Source: Geobacillus vulcani PSS1 (GTDB taxonomy: Bacteria > Bacillota > Bacilli > Bacillales > Anoxybacillaceae). From it: 64,000 nucleotides of DNA. The DNA is taken from positions 1,775,501-1,839,500 of the forward strand of contig NZ_JPOI01000001.1 of NCBI RefSeq assembly GCF_000733845.1, in the 5' to 3' direction. Shown here piece by piece: positions 17,444 to 30,114 of this stretch (its first letter is position 1; each line of letters begins with the position of its first letter). Made by a program: the position numbers and the translations under genes. Below the pieces are notes generated by a model. The model was not told the origin of the DNA. It made no database searches and saw only the letters and a program-made list of their open reading frames with translations.

Positions 17444-17940
17444 CCGTCAACAACCGCCCCGGCGTCTTAAACCGCATCACCGGGCTGTTTACGAAGCGGC
17501 ATTACAACATCGAAAGCATCACCGTCGGCCATACGGAAATCGAGGGGATTTCGCGGATGACATTTGTCGTCAATGTCGACGACGAACGGACCGCGGAACA
17601 AATCATCAAGCAGCTGAACAAGCAGATCGACGTGTTGAAAGTCAATGACATCACCGACCAGGCGATCGTCGCCCGCGAGCTGGCGCTCATTAAAGTGTCT
17701 GCTCCGCCTTCGGTCCGCCAGGAAATTTACACGCTCATCGAGCCGTTCCGCGCCTCGATCGTCGACGTCAGCAAAGACAGCCTTGTCATTCAAGTGACCG
17801 GCGAGCCGGACAAAGTCGAGGCGCTGATTGAACTGCTGCGCCCATATGGCATCAAAGAAGTGGCGCGCACGGGAACGACCGCGTTTACCCGCGGGGCGCA
17901 AAAAGCGACGACGAATCAGAAAACGGCGTTCATTATTTAA
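17422..17940 (+). CDS. ilvN: Acetolactate synthase small (regulatory) subunit
   Basis: The regulatory partner binds valine through an ACT domain and activates IlvB. The 172-residue product starts with the ACT domain ([22 protein letters not shown], residues 2-23 region). A second domain follows, with VREL-type [10 protein letters not shown] near 88-97 and a GIKEVARTG turn near residue 145. The gene is also called ilvH. It starts inside the ilvB 3' end after GGGGGTG. Its last nine codons reappear, slightly changed, 72 bases downstream. Confidence 0.96.
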   Translation: MRRIITMTVNNRPGVLNRITGLFTKRHYNIESITVGHTEIEGISRMTFVVNVDDERTAEQIIKQLNKQIDVLKVNDITDQAIVARELALIKVSAPPSVRQEIYTLIEPFRASIVDVSKDSLVIQVTGEPDKVEALIELLRPYGIKEVARTGTTAFTRGAQKATTNQKTAFII

Positions 17941-18012
17941 ATCTTGCTCGCCAACGCCAGCGCCAGCGCTTGTTCTTTCAACGCGCATCAAAAAACGGTG
18001 TTCATGATTTAA
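17912..18012 (+). repeat. Near-duplicate of the ilvN 3' end
   Basis: The final 29 bases of ilvN (17912-17940, encoding NQKTAFII and stop) recur with few changes at 17984-18012 (encoding HQKTVFMI and stop). The copies are 72 bases apart and therefore in the same frame. The bases between do not match. This looks like a partial duplication or a relic of an alternative C-terminus. A CCGCC/GGCGG hairpin follows at 18052-18069 before ilvC. Confidence 0.6.
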
Positions 18013-18079
18013 CAGCTATCATAACAAAACCGTGCTGATCGCTTCATGGAACCGCCAAACAAGGGGCGGCCAAGCGTAG

Positions 18080-20675
<2,596 letters not shown>

Positions 20676-20690
20676 AATGGAGGGGTCAGC

Positions 20691-21806
20691 ATGGGAAACT
20701 ATCGGATTGCTGTCTTGCCAGGGGACGGCATCGGCCAAGAAGTGACGGCCGGAGCGGTAGAGGTATTGAAAGCGGTCGGGATTCGCTTTGGCCACGAATT
20801 TACGTTTGAATATGGATTGATTGGCGGAGCGGCGATCGATGAAACGGGGACGCCGCTCCCTGAGGAAACGCTTCGCCTTTGTCGGGAAAGCGATGCGGTG
20901 CTTCTCGGGGCGGTCGGCGGTCCGAAGTGGGATGACAACCCTCCGCATTTGCGCCCGGAAAGAGGATTGCTTGCCATTCGCAAGCAGCTTGACTTATATG
21001 CCAACTTGCGGCCAGTTGTTTGTTATGATCGTTTGGCTTCCGCTTCGCCGTTAAAACCGGATCTCGTGCAAGGAGTCGATTTTGTCATCGTCCGTGAGCT
21101 GACCGGCGGCATTTACTTCGGCCAGCCGAGCGGCCGCGTCGTCGAAAACGGCGAAGAAAAAGCAGTGGATACCTTGCTATATAAAAAGGAGGAAATCGAA
21201 CGGATCGTCCGCATGGCGTTTATACTCGCACGCGGGCGGAAGAAAAAAGTGACGTCGGTCGACAAGGCGAACGTCCTCTCGTCAAGCCGTCTATGGCGGG
21301 AAGTGGCCGAGGAGGTGGCCAAACAATTCCCAGATGTCGAGCTTGAACATATGCTTGTCGACAATGCGGCCATGCAGCTCATCCGCGCGCCGAAGCAGTT
21401 TGACGTCATCGTCACGGAAAACATGTTTGGCGATATTTTAAGCGACGAAGCCTCCATGTTGTCCGGATCGCTCGGGATGCTGCCGTCAGCCAGCTTATCC
21501 GCTTCTGGTCCGAGCTTGTATGAGCCGGTGCACGGTTCAGCGCCGGATATCGCCGGCATGAACAAAGCCAATCCGATCGCGGCGATTTTGTCCGCTGCGA
21601 TGATGCTTCGCCTGTCGTTCGGGCTTGCCACCGAGGCGGAAGCGATCGAACAGGCGGTGCATCAGGCGCTTGAGGCAGGTTTGCGCACTGCCGACTTGGC
21701 GCCAAGCGGCGTCCGCGTCGTATCAACGAACGAAATGGTCGAAGAAATCAAAACGGCGGTGCTGGATGATACAGCCATTGCGCAAATTATGACCGTTTAT
21801 GCCTAA
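20691..21806 (+). CDS. leuB: 3-isopropylmalate dehydrogenase
   Basis: An NAD-dependent oxidative decarboxylase acting on 3-isopropylmalate. The 371-residue product begins with [13 protein letters not shown]. The substrate-binding helix is [20 protein letters not shown], and the metal aspartates lie in [14 protein letters not shown], followed by [12 protein letters not shown]. Its length is typical of bacterial LeuB. GGAGGGGTC precedes ATG 20691. Confidence 0.97.
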   Translation: MGNYRIAVLPGDGIGQEVTAGAVEVLKAVGIRFGHEFTFEYGLIGGAAIDETGTPLPEETLRLCRESDAVLLGAVGGPKWDDNPPHLRPERGLLAIRKQLDLYANLRPVVCYDRLASASPLKPDLVQGVDFVIVRELTGGIYFGQPSGRVVENGEEKAVDTLLYKKEEIERIVRMAFILARGRKKKVTSVDKANVLSSSRLWREVAEEVAKQFPDVELEHMLVDNAAMQLIRAPKQFDVIVTENMFGDILSDEASMLSGSLGMLPSASLSASGPSLYEPVHGSAPDIAGMNKANPIAAILSAAMMLRLSFGLATEAEAIEQAVHQALEAGLRTADLAPSGVRVVSTNEMVEEIKTAVLDDTAIAQIMTVYA

Positions 21807-21826
21807 GACGTGCGAGGTGAAAGCCA

Positions 21827-23242
21827 ATGAAGCCGAAAACGATCATTGATAAAATTTGGGAAGCCCACGTCGTCTATCGTGAGGAAGGCAAACCGGATTT
21901 ATTGTACATTGATTTGCATTTAGTCCATGAAGTGACCTCGCCGCAAGCGTTCGAAGGGTTGCGGCAAAAAGGGCGGACGGTGCGGCGGCCGGACTTGACG
22001 TTTGCGACGATGGACCATAACGTGCCGACCGTGAATCGATTTGTGATCACCGACGAAGTGGCGCGTAACCAAATTGCCGCCTTGGAGCGCAACTGCCGCG
22101 AATTTGGGATTCCGCTCGCCGATTTGCATAGCGACGAGCAAGGGATCGTTCACGTCATCGGCCCCGAGCTCGGCTTGACTCAGCCGGGAAAAACGATCGT
22201 CTGCGGCGACAGCCACACCTCGACGCACGGGGCGTTTGGCGCCTTGGCGTTTGGCATCGGCACGAGCGAAGTCGAACACGTGCTGGCGACCCAAACGCTT
22301 TGGCAGCATAAGCCGAAAACGCTGCAAATCCGCATCAACGGCCACCTTGGCAAAGGGGTGACGGCGAAAGACGTCATTTTGGCCATCATCGGCCGCTATG
22401 GCGTCGGCGTCGGCACCGGCTACATCATCGAGTTTACCGGGGAGGCCATTCGCCGCATGTCGATGGAAGAGCGGATGACGATTTGCAACATGTCGATCGA
22501 AGCCGGGGCCCGGGCTGGACTCATCAGCCCGGATGAAACGACGTTTGCCTATTTGCGCGGGCGCAAATATGCGCCAAAAGGTGAGGAGTTTGACAAGGCC
22601 GTGGAGCGGTGGAAGGCGCTTGCCACCGATGAAGGGGCGGAATACGACCGAACGATTGAAATCGATGCCTCGACGATCGCCCCCATGGTGACGTGGGGCA
22701 CGAACCCGGCGATGAGCACATCGGTTGACGGTGTCGTGCCGCATCCCGAGCAATTTGAAAGCAAAACAGAGCAAAACGCGGTGCGTCGGGCGCTTGAGTA
22801 TATGGGGCTCAAGCCGGGCACGCCGATTACGGATATTCCGGTGCAGCACGTCTTCATCGGTTCATGTACGAACTCGCGCCTTAGCGATTTGCGCGCGGCG
22901 GCGAGCATCGTCAAAGGCAAAAAAGTAGCCCCAGGCGTACGGGCGCTCGTCGTGCCTGGGTCGCAGCAAGTGAAAAAGCAAGCCGAAGCGGAAGGGTTGG
23001 CGCAAATTTTCATTGACGCCGGTTTTGAATGGCGCGACTCCGGCTGCAGCGCCTGCTTGGGCATGAACCCGGACATCATCCCGGAAGGCGAGCACTGTGC
23101 GTCAACGTCGAACCGCAACTTTGAAGGGCGGCAAGGAAAAGGAGCGCGCACGCATCTCGTCAGCCCAGTGATGGCAGCGGCGGCCGCGATTTACGGACAT
23201 TTTGTCGATGTGCGCCAGCTTGAAGCCGAGCCGGTCTGTTAA
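21827..23242 (+). CDS. leuC: 3-isopropylmalate dehydratase large subunit
   Basis: Aconitase-family subunit that, with LeuD, converts 2- to 3-isopropylmalate. The 471-residue product carries the three [4Fe-4S] ligands Cys347 (GSCTNSR), Cys407 and Cys410 ([11 protein letters not shown]). It also has the substrate motif [22 protein letters not shown] precedes the ATG. A 95-base spacer with a strong hairpin separates it from leuD. Confidence 0.97.
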   Translation: MKPKTIIDKIWEAHVVYREEGKPDLLYIDLHLVHEVTSPQAFEGLRQKGRTVRRPDLTFATMDHNVPTVNRFVITDEVARNQIAALERNCREFGIPLADLHSDEQGIVHVIGPELGLTQPGKTIVCGDSHTSTHGAFGALAFGIGTSEVEHVLATQTLWQHKPKTLQIRINGHLGKGVTAKDVILAIIGRYGVGVGTGYIIEFTGEAIRRMSMEERMTICNMSIEAGARAGLISPDETTFAYLRGRKYAPKGEEFDKAVERWKALATDEGAEYDRTIEIDASTIAPMVTWGTNPAMSTSVDGVVPHPEQFESKTEQNAVRRALEYMGLKPGTPITDIPVQHVFIGSCTNSRLSDLRAAASIVKGKKVAPGVRALVVPGSQQVKKQAEAEGLAQIFIDAGFEWRDSGCSACLGMNPDIIPEGEHCASTSNRNFEGRQGKGARTHLVSPVMAAAAAIYGHFVDVRQLEAEPVC

Positions 23243-23264
23243 ATCGACGATCGTGACTGCAAAA

Positions 23265-23297
23265 GGGGCGGCGCGGCATCCTAGGAGGCCGCGCCCC
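23265..23297 (+). promoter_or_regulatory. Intercistronic hairpin between leuC and leuD
   Basis: GGGGCG..CGGC pairs with GCCGCGCCCC around a loop of about a dozen bases, with one small bulge. It has no T-run, so it is more likely an RNA-stabilising or processing element than a terminator. Confidence 0.5.
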
Positions 23298-23337
23298 TCC
23301 GCCATCAGTAACATCCATAACGGAAGGGGAAAGGACG

Positions 23338-23931
23338 ATGAAGCCGTTTACAATCCACCGTGGAAAAACCGCCGGCATCGATCGGGCGAATATTGATACC
23401 GATCAAATCATTCCAAAGCAGTTTTTGAAGCGGATTGAACGCACCGGCTTTGGCCAGTTTCTCTTTTACGATTGGCGGTATTTGAGCGACGGCACGCCAA
23501 ATCCAGAGTTTGAGCTCAACCGCCCGGAAAACGAAGGGGCGACGATTTTAGTCGCCGATGAAAACTTCGGCTGCGGCTCATCGCGCGAACATGCACCGTG
23601 GGCGCTGCAAGATTACGGATTCCGCGCAATCATTGCTCCATCGTTCGCCGACATTTTTTACAACAACTGCTTAAAAAATGGGCTGTTGCCGATCCGGCTG
23701 GATAAAGCGGACGTCCGCTACCTGTTGCGCCAAAGCGAGCGCCCCGATTATGAACTGACCATTTCGCTTGAAGAACAGCGGGTATTTGACGATGAAGGGT
23801 TTTCGCGCCGGTTTGACATCGACCCGTATCGAAAACAGCTGCTGTTAAAAGGATGGGATGAAATTGATTTAACGTTTGTATATGAACCGTATATTCAAGC
23901 GTATGAACAACAGCATAGCCCACGGCCGTAA
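23338..23931 (+). CDS. leuD: 3-isopropylmalate dehydratase small subunit
   Basis: The swivel-domain partner of LeuC. The 197-residue protein has the typical start KPFTIHRGKTAGIDRANIDTDQIIPKQ region and the signature ENFGCGSSREHAPWAL near 79-94. It ends the ilv-leu cluster ahead of a strong terminator. GGAAGGGGAAAGG lies before ATG 23338. Confidence 0.97.
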   Translation: MKPFTIHRGKTAGIDRANIDTDQIIPKQFLKRIERTGFGQFLFYDWRYLSDGTPNPEFELNRPENEGATILVADENFGCGSSREHAPWALQDYGFRAIIAPSFADIFYNNCLKNGLLPIRLDKADVRYLLRQSERPDYELTISLEEQRVFDDEGFSRRFDIDPYRKQLLLKGWDEIDLTFVYEPYIQAYEQQHSPRP

Positions 23932-23966
23932 GCGTCTGTCTTTTGCAGTGCAACGTGGCGGCAAAC

Positions 23967-24012
23967 ATCGGCTGTTCCGCCGTTATTTTGGCAGGAACAG
24001 CCGATTTGTTTT
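23967..24012 (+). terminator. Terminator of the ilv-leu operon
   Basis: A 12-bp perfect stem (ATCGGCTGTTCC/GGAACAGCCGAT) is followed by TTGTTTT. Confidence 0.88.
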
Positions 24013-24067
24013 GCCTATAGGAGGATGAAGAAAACGGATGGCGGCAGCAAGTGCCAAAAGGGTCAGC

Positions 24068-24096
24068 TTGTTTCGGTTAAGAAAACTTGTTACACT
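24068..24096 (+). promoter_or_regulatory. Sigma-A-like promoter of the TPR gene
   Basis: TTGTTT at 24068-24073 and TACACT at 24091-24096 are separated by 17 bases, about 30 bases before the start codon. Confidence 0.55.
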
Positions 24097-24126
24097 TGTG
24101 GTAAACACACATAGGAGCGGGCGAAG

Positions 24127-25107
24127 ATGAACGAAAAAAAAGGAAAAATCATCATGTTTCCGCAAACGAAAGAACGGCTGATGGAAGAGGCGTTTGCCGC
24201 GCTCGAGGCGAAGCGGTATAAGGAAGCGCTCCGCTTTTTGCGCACCGCTGAGCAGCTCGGTGATGACAGCTTCCCCATCCGGTTTGGGCTTGCTGTTTGT
24301 TGCTATGAGCTTGGGGAATACGATGAGGCGGAGCGGCGCCTCGCCGCCTTGCTTGACGAACAGCCGAACAACAGCGATCTGTTGCAAATGTATCTCGCCG
24401 TGCTGTTGCAAACAAACCGATACAGCAAGGCGGAAATGGTGATCCACAACGCCTTGCGCCGTCCGTCCCTATCCGTTTCGTTGCGCGAACAGCTTCACCA
24501 GCTGCTTCGCTTCAGTGAAAAAATGAACGCCCGCACGCTTCCGCCAGCGGAGTGGAAGCAGGTGAAACGGCTGCTTGAGTCTGGGGACATTGCGGAGCAG
24601 CTGCAGCTCATTAAGCAGCTCGAAAAAGAAGACATCACCCCGGTGCTCCCGCTGCTCAAGCAATATTTATGCACACCGGAAAAAAGCCCGATGGCGAAAA
24701 CGATGCTTCTTCGCTTGTTGACAGGGAAGCGAGTCAGCGAAACGGTGACGGTTGAAAAGTTTGGCCGTTGTGTGGAGGTCGTCCCGTCCATGTTGGACGA
24801 ACAGACGGAGACGGAATTTGCTTCATCGCTGCTGAGTCGGCTTGAACAGCAGCTTGCGGCGGAAAGCCCGAGCTTATACGAAACAGCGGCGGAAATTTGG
24901 CTTCGCTATGCATACGTTTTGTATCCGTTCCCGCCTGATCCGGCGGACGTCGATGCATGGCTTGCCGCCCTTCATTGGATGGCGAATCGGTTTTTAGGCT
25001 TGGATGCTGACACAACCGCTTTGGCCGATCGCTATGGTGTGGAGGAGGCGAAGATGGCAAGGCTTTGCCAAAAGCTATACGAAATCGAAGAACTTTCCTT
25101 CCTCTAA
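24127..25107 (+). CDS. ysoA: TPR-repeat protein (YsoA-like)
   Basis: A 326-residue cytoplasmic protein without signal peptide. The first about 120 residues form TPR-like helix pairs (AFAALEAKRYKEALRFLRTAEQ, then AVCCYELGEYDEAERRLAALL, then the NRYSKAE unit). The rest is helical and less distinct. TPR proteins mediate protein-protein contacts; the partner is unknown. Its place between leuD and tig is that of ysoA in B. subtilis, which is the main ground for the symbol. The start is ATG 24127 after AGGAGCGGG. Confidence 0.82.
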   Translation: MNEKKGKIIMFPQTKERLMEEAFAALEAKRYKEALRFLRTAEQLGDDSFPIRFGLAVCCYELGEYDEAERRLAALLDEQPNNSDLLQMYLAVLLQTNRYSKAEMVIHNALRRPSLSVSLREQLHQLLRFSEKMNARTLPPAEWKQVKRLLESGDIAEQLQLIKQLEKEDITPVLPLLKQYLCTPEKSPMAKTMLLRLLTGKRVSETVTVEKFGRCVEVVPSMLDEQTETEFASSLLSRLEQQLAAESPSLYETAAEIWLRYAYVLYPFPPDPADVDAWLAALHWMANRFLGLDADTTALADRYGVEEAKMARLCQKLYEIEELSFL

Positions 25108-25121
25108 TGACTCGTTCTCTG

Positions 25122-25149
25122 TTGAAACATGGCTTTTGTATGTTATAAT
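25122..25149 (+). promoter_or_regulatory. Sigma-A promoter of tig
   Basis: TTGAAA at 25122-25127 and TATAAT at 25144-25149 with a 16-base spacer, about 120 bases before the tig start. Confidence 0.72.
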
Positions 25150-25271
25150 ATAATGGCTGTGCTATGTATCTGTTTTCGCATAATGGTCTACATAATCGGG
25201 CATCATAAAAAGTCATGGACAAGCGGATTGCGCTATGGTCCGAGCAATGATTTCAGGTGGAGGGAACAAGG

Positions 25272-26558
25272 ATGTCAGTCAAATGGGAAAAGCTTGAAGG
25301 GAACGAAGGCGTATTGACCGTTGAGGTTGACGCCGAGAAAGTGAACAAAGGCTTGGACGCCGCGTTTAAAAAAGTGGTGAAAAACATCACGCTTCCGGGC
25401 TTCCGCAAGGGGAAAGTGCCGCGCGTTCTGTTTGAAAAACGGTTCGGCGTTGAAGCGCTCTATCAAGATGCGCTCGACATTTTGCTGCCAGAGGCGTATG
25501 CCAAAGCGGTCGAAGAGGCAGGCATCGAACCGGTGTCAATGCCAGAGATTGACATTGAGCAAATGGAAAAAGGCAAAAGTTTAATTTTCAAAGCGAAAGT
25601 GACTGTAAAGCCGGAAGTGAAGCTCGGTCAATACAAAGGGCTTGAAGTGGAAAAAATGGATACAACCGTGGCGGACGAAGATGTCGAAAACGAATTGAAA
25701 CGTTTGCAAGAAAATTACGCCGAACTTGTCGTTAAAGAAGACGGGACGGTGGAAAACGGCGATACGGTCGTCATCGATTTCGAAGGGTTTGTTGACGGCG
25801 AACCGTTTGAAGGCGGCAAGGCGGAGAACTATTCGCTTGAAATCGGCTCTGGAACGTTCATTCCGGGCTTTGAAGAGCAGCTTGTCGGCATGAAAGCCGG
25901 TGAAGAAAAAGAAATTCAAGTCACGTTTCCGGAAGAATACCATGCGAAGCAATTGGCCGGCAAAGCGGCGACATTTAAAGTGAAAGTGCATGAAGTGAAA
26001 GCGAAACAGCTGCCAGCGCTTGACGATGAGTTTGCCAAAGACGTCGATGACGAAGTCGAAACGCTCGACGAGCTGAAGGCGAAAATCCGCGCTCGGCTGG
26101 AAGAAGCGAAAAAGAATGAAGCGGAAACCGCGTTGCGCAACGCGGTTGTCGAAAAAGCGGCGGCCAACGCCGAAATGGATATTCCAGAGGTCATGATCAA
26201 AAATGAAACAGACCGGATGCTTCGCGAGTTTGATCAGCGCCTGCAAATGCAAGGGATGAACTTGCAAATGTACTATCAGTTCTCCGGCCAAGACGAAGCG
26301 GCATTGCGCGAGCAAATGAGAGAGGATGCTGAAAAACGGGTGCGTGCGGCGCTGACGCTCGAGGCGATCGCGAAAGCGGAAAACATCGAAGTAACCGATG
26401 AGGAAGTGAACAAAGAGCTGGAAAAAATGGCGGAAGCCTACAAGCTGAGCGTCGACAAGATCAAAGAGCTGCTCGGCAGCTTAGATGGCGTCAAAGAAGA
26501 TTTAAAATGGCGAAAAACGGTCGATTTTCTTGTAGAGCACAGCAAGGTTGCGGCATAA
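25272..26558 (+). CDS. tig: Trigger factor
   Basis: Ribosome-bound chaperone and prolyl isomerase that receives nascent chains at the tunnel exit. The 428-residue product has the N-terminal ribosome-binding domain with the FRKGKVPR signature near residue 44. The central FKBP-type domain (about 160-245) carries [16 protein letters not shown] and [12 protein letters not shown] helical C-terminal chaperone domain follows. ATG 25272 with GGAGGG at 25259-25264 is preferred to the upstream in-frame GTG 25257, which overlaps that site. Confidence 0.97.
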   Translation: MSVKWEKLEGNEGVLTVEVDAEKVNKGLDAAFKKVVKNITLPGFRKGKVPRVLFEKRFGVEALYQDALDILLPEAYAKAVEEAGIEPVSMPEIDIEQMEKGKSLIFKAKVTVKPEVKLGQYKGLEVEKMDTTVADEDVENELKRLQENYAELVVKEDGTVENGDTVVIDFEGFVDGEPFEGGKAENYSLEIGSGTFIPGFEEQLVGMKAGEEKEIQVTFPEEYHAKQLAGKAATFKVKVHEVKAKQLPALDDEFAKDVDDEVETLDELKAKIRARLEEAKKNEAETALRNAVVEKAAANAEMDIPEVMIKNETDRMLREFDQRLQMQGMNLQMYYQFSGQDEAALREQMREDAEKRVRAALTLEAIAKAENIEVTDEEVNKELEKMAEAYKLSVDKIKELLGSLDGVKEDLKWRKTVDFLVEHSKVAA

Positions 26559-26570
26559 TAATAAATGTAA

Positions 26571-26612
26571 GGAAAGAACAAGGCGCGAGACGTTCGTGCC
26601 TTGTTCTTTCTC
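26571..26612 (+). terminator. Terminator after tig
   Basis: GAAAGAACAAGGC pairs perfectly with GCCTTGTTCTTTC around a 13-base loop, with T/C-rich sequence after it. Confidence 0.85.
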
Positions 26613-26787
26613 TCACCAATGGCAGCTGAACAGTAATTTTCAAACTTTTCTAACGAATAACAGTTTTTTCATTCGCTTTTTCATAAATGTTTATGGTAAA
26701 ATAGCGAATACATACGTTTTTGCAACAAAGGGTGGCGAGACACGATACATACGCACGTGCGATTTCGTTGGCAAGGGGTGAAATGAC

Positions 26788-28053
26788 ATGTTTAAGTTTA
26801 ATGATGAAAAAGGGCAATTGAAATGCTCGTTCTGCGGCAAAACACAAGATCAAGTGCGCAAGCTGGTCGCCGGTCCGGGCGTTTACATTTGCGATGAGTG
26901 CATCGAATTGTGCACCGAGATTGTGGAAGAAGAGCTTGGCAATGAGGAAGAATTTGAATTTAAAGACGTGCCGAAACCGTTGGAAATTCGGGAAATTCTA
27001 GATGAGTACGTCATCGGTCAAGACGAGGCGAAAAAATCGCTCGCCGTTGCTGTTTACAACCATTATAAACGGATCAATTCCGGCAGCAAAATCGACGATG
27101 TTGAGCTGTCGAAAAGCAACATTTTGATGATCGGGCCGACCGGGAGCGGGAAAACGCTGTTGGCGCAAACATTGGCGCGCATTTTGAACGTGCCGTTTGC
27201 CATCGCTGACGCGACGTCGCTCACGGAAGCGGGCTACGTCGGCGAGGATGTCGAAAACATTTTGTTAAAGCTCATCCAAGCGGCTGATTATGACGTCGAA
27301 CGGGCGGAAAAAGGCATCATTTACATCGATGAAATTGACAAAATCGCTCGTAAATCGGAAAACCCTTCCATCACCCGCGACGTATCCGGTGAAGGCGTGC
27401 AACAGGCGCTGTTGAAAATTTTAGAAGGGACCATTGCCAGCGTTCCGCCGCAGGGCGGCCGCAAACATCCGCATCAAGAGTTCATCCAAATCGACACGAC
27501 GAACATTTTGTTCATTTGCGGAGGGGCGTTTGACGGCATCGAGCCGATCATCAAGCGCCGCCTTGGCAAAAAAGTGATCGGGTTTGGCGCGGAAATGAAC
27601 CAGACGGATGTCGACGAGAAAAACTTGTTGTCGAAAGTGCTGCCGGAAGACTTGCTCAAGTTTGGGCTCATTCCGGAGTTCATCGGCCGCCTGCCGGTCA
27701 TTACGACGCTCGAGCCGCTCGACGAACAGGCGTTGATTGACATTTTGACGAAACCGAAAAATGCCATTGTCAAGCAATACCAAAAAATGCTTGAGCTTGA
27801 CGGTGTTGAGCTCGAGTTTGAGGAAGCGGCGCTTCGCGAAATCGCGAAAAAAGCGATTGAACGGAAAACGGGCGCGCGCGGTCTTCGTTCGATCATCGAA
27901 GGGATTATGCTCGATGTGATGTTTGAGTTGCCGTCGCGCGAAGATGTGCAAAAATGCATTATTACCCTAGAGACCGTGCGCGGCACGAAGCCGCCGACAC
28001 TCATCCGCCATGACGGCACCGTCATCGAGTTGGAACGGAAAACATCTGCCTGA
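26788..28053 (+). CDS. clpX: ATP-dependent Clp protease ATP-binding subunit ClpX
   Basis: AAA+ unfoldase that feeds substrates to ClpP. The 421-residue product has the N-terminal C4 zinc-binding domain (Cys13, Cys16, Cys35, Cys38). It has Walker A GPTGSGKT (116-123), Walker B YIDEID (about 179-184), and the ClpP-contacting IGF loop (KVIGFGAE). AAGGGGTG precedes ATG 26788. A TAAAAT at 26697-26702 may be its -10, but the -35 is poor. A terminator follows, so lonB is expressed separately. Confidence 0.98.
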   Translation: MFKFNDEKGQLKCSFCGKTQDQVRKLVAGPGVYICDECIELCTEIVEEELGNEEEFEFKDVPKPLEIREILDEYVIGQDEAKKSLAVAVYNHYKRINSGSKIDDVELSKSNILMIGPTGSGKTLLAQTLARILNVPFAIADATSLTEAGYVGEDVENILLKLIQAADYDVERAEKGIIYIDEIDKIARKSENPSITRDVSGEGVQQALLKILEGTIASVPPQGGRKHPHQEFIQIDTTNILFICGGAFDGIEPIIKRRLGKKVIGFGAEMNQTDVDEKNLLSKVLPEDLLKFGLIPEFIGRLPVITTLEPLDEQALIDILTKPKNAIVKQYQKMLELDGVELEFEEAALREIAKKAIERKTGARGLRSIIEGIMLDVMFELPSREDVQKCIITLETVRGTKPPTLIRHDGTVIELERKTSA

Positions 28054-28056
28054 TGG

Positions 28057-28088
28057 AAAACCGCCTTTTTCCGGCGGTTTCTTTTTTT
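28057..28088 (+). terminator. Terminator after clpX
   Basis: AAACCGCC/GGCGGTTT stem with a short T-rich loop, followed by C and a run of seven T residues. Confidence 0.9.
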
Positions 28089-28090
28089 GC

Positions 28091-28125
28091 CGCCCATGCC
28101 CTGGGCGCCGGCCGGCGCTTTTTTT
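28091..28125 (+). terminator. Second hairpin cluster before lonB
   Basis: CGCCCA-TGCCC-TGGGCG overlaps the self-complementary GCGCCGGCCGGCGC, which is followed by a run of seven T residues. It may back up the clpX terminator and lies immediately before the sigma-F-like promoter. Confidence 0.55.
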
Positions 28126-28155
28126 GTTTATTCCCGTCCGTTCACGGAGATACTA
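28126..28155 (+). promoter_or_regulatory. Candidate sigma-F promoter of lonB
   Basis: GTTTA at 28126-28130, 15 bases, then GGAGATACTA at 28146-28155. The second element fits the sigma-F -10 pattern GGNNANANT at all defined positions; the first differs from GYATA at one. In B. subtilis lonB is a forespore, sigma-F-controlled gene, which agrees. Confidence 0.6.
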
Positions 28156-28195
28156 TCATACTACATACCATCTAGAGGCAGGAGGATATCGGGGC

Positions 28196-29869
28196 ATGGA
28201 TTGGACGAACATCGTGCTTCTTATTCAGCTGTTTTTCGGGGTCATCATCGGCCTTTATTTTTGGAATTTGCTAAGAGGGCAGCGTGTGCAAAAAGTCTCG
28301 ATTGATAAAGAGTCGCGCAAAGAGATGGAACAGCTCCGCAAGCTGCGTTCGATTTCGCTCACCGAGCCGCTGGCGGAAAAAGTGCGGCCGAAAAGTTTTG
28401 CTGACATCGTCGGTCAGGAAGATGGCATCAAGGCGTTAAAAGCGGCTTTATGCGGGCCAAACCCGCAGCATGTCATCATTTACGGCCCCCCTGGCGTCGG
28501 CAAGACAGCGGCGGCTCGTCTTGTGCTTGAGGAAGCGAAAAAAAATCCGCTCTCCCCGTTTAAGAAAAATGCGGTGTTCGTGGAGCTTGACGCGACGACG
28601 GCGCGCTTTGACGAGCGCGGCATCGCTGACCCGCTCATCGGCTCGGTGCACGACCCGATTTACCAGGGGGCCGGGGCGATGGGGCAAGCCGGCATTCCCC
28701 AGCCGAAGCAAGGGGCGGTGACGAACGCCCACGGCGGCGTTTTATTCATCGACGAAATCGGCGAGCTTCATCCGATCCAAATGAACAAGTTGTTGAAAGT
28801 GTTGGAGGACCGGAAAGTATTTTTTGAAAGCGCCTATTACAGCAAAGAAAATCCGCAAATCCCAAGCCATATTCACGATATTTTCCAAAATGGGCTGCCG
28901 GCTGATTTCCGTCTTGTCGGGGCGACGACGCGCACGCCGAACGAAATTCCTCCGGCCATTCGCTCCCGCTGCTTGGAAGTGTTTTTCCGTGAACTCGATC
29001 AAGACGAAATCGCCTTGATCGCCAGAAAGGCGGCGGAAAAAATTCGCTTGAATGTGTCAGAAAGCGGCATTCGCCTCCTTTCCTCCTATGCGCGCAATGG
29101 ACGGGAGGCGGTCAACATGATGCAAATCGCTGCTGGTCTCGCTATTACAGAAAACCGGGAGAAAATTTTAGACAAAGATATTGAATGGGTGATTCAATCA
29201 AGTCAGATGACCCCGCGTTATGAGAAGAAAATCGCGTCTGCCCCGGCGGTCGGCGTCGTCAATGGCCTTGCCGTGTACGGTCCGAACACCGGTGCGCTGC
29301 TCGAAATTGAGGTGACCGCCTTGCCGGCGAAAGGAAAAGGATCGATCAATGTCACCGGCATTATCGAAGAGGAAAGCATCGGCAGCGCAGAAAAATCGGT
29401 GCGGCGCAAAAGCATGGCGCGCGGCTCGGCGGAAAACGTCATTACGGTGTTGCGAGCGATGGGCGTGCCAGCGGACCGCTACGACATTCATGTCAACTTT
29501 CCGGGCGGGGCGCCGGTTGACGGTCCTTCAGCCGGAGTGGCGATTGCGGTCGGCATTTATTCCGCCATTTACCAGCTGCCAGTCGATCATACGGTCGCGA
29601 TGACCGGAGAAATCAGCATCCGCGGCTGCGTGAAACCGGTCGGCGGCGTGTTCGCCAAAATCAAAGCGGCCAAACAAGCCGGGGCGAAAAAAGTCATCAT
29701 CCCGATTGAGAATATGCAATCGCTTCTAGGCGAAGTCAACGGCATTCAAATCATCGCCGTCCGCCGCCTTGAGGAAGTGCTCGTCCATGTGTTCGGCGAA
29801 GAGGCGCTCCGCCGCGGCCCCGCGCTGCTGCCCGCAGCTATGGACCGCTCGGAGAAAAAGCTCGTCTAG
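28196..29869 (+). CDS. lonB: LonB, membrane-anchored Lon-like ATP-dependent protease
   Basis: A forespore Lon-type protease in B. subtilis. The 557-residue product has an N-terminal hydrophobic segment (residues about 5-25) instead of the usual Lon N-domain. It then has an AAA+ module with GPPGVGKT (97-104) and LFIDEIGELH, and a C-terminal Lon protease domain with Ser445 in GPSAG and a downstream catalytic lysine. ATG 28196 is supported by GGAGG about 10 bases upstream; the frame extends further back but into clpX and terminators. It lies between clpX and lonA as in B. subtilis. Confidence 0.96.
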   Translation: MDWTNIVLLIQLFFGVIIGLYFWNLLRGQRVQKVSIDKESRKEMEQLRKLRSISLTEPLAEKVRPKSFADIVGQEDGIKALKAALCGPNPQHVIIYGPPGVGKTAAARLVLEEAKKNPLSPFKKNAVFVELDATTARFDERGIADPLIGSVHDPIYQGAGAMGQAGIPQPKQGAVTNAHGGVLFIDEIGELHPIQMNKLLKVLEDRKVFFESAYYSKENPQIPSHIHDIFQNGLPADFRLVGATTRTPNEIPPAIRSRCLEVFFRELDQDEIALIARKAAEKIRLNVSESGIRLLSSYARNGREAVNMMQIAAGLAITENREKILDKDIEWVIQSSQMTPRYEKKIASAPAVGVVNGLAVYGPNTGALLEIEVTALPAKGKGSINVTGIIEEESIGSAEKSVRRKSMARGSAENVITVLRAMGVPADRYDIHVNFPGGAPVDGPSAGVAIAVGIYSAIYQLPVDHTVAMTGEISIRGCVKPVGGVFAKIKAAKQAGAKKVIIPIENMQSLLGEVNGIQIIAVRRLEEVLVHVFGEEALRRGPALLPAAMDRSEKKLV

Positions 29870-30050
29870 CCAAAGGAAACGGCGGCAAGGCGAACGATTG
29901 GCAACCAAAGCGGGCGGTCCGCTCGTAACCGAGTCGGGCGGTTCGCCCGGCCCCTCTTTTATGTACGGCTTCGGCGCAAGCGGATCGTCGCTGAAGTCGG
30001 TTTTTCTTTGCCTGCAGACGGAGTGTCGCGCTCTTTCTCATTCGTCAAAT
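29870..30050 (+). other. lonB-lonA intergenic region with weak terminator
   Basis: A CGGGCG-GTT-CGCCCG hairpin at 29935-29949 is followed by GCCCCTCTTTT and may terminate lonB. Nothing else is recognised before the lonA promoter. Confidence 0.45.
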
Positions 30051-30080
30051 TTTACAAACCCGGCTACCGTACTATACAAT
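30051..30080 (+). promoter_or_regulatory. Sigma-A-like promoter of lonA
   Basis: TTTACA at 30051-30056 with either TATACA at 30073-30078 (16-base spacer) or TACAAT at 30075-30080 (18-base spacer). Confidence 0.65.
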
Positions 30081-30114
30081 AAACGAATAGAAGCGAGAGA
30101 TGGAGGTGTTCGGC

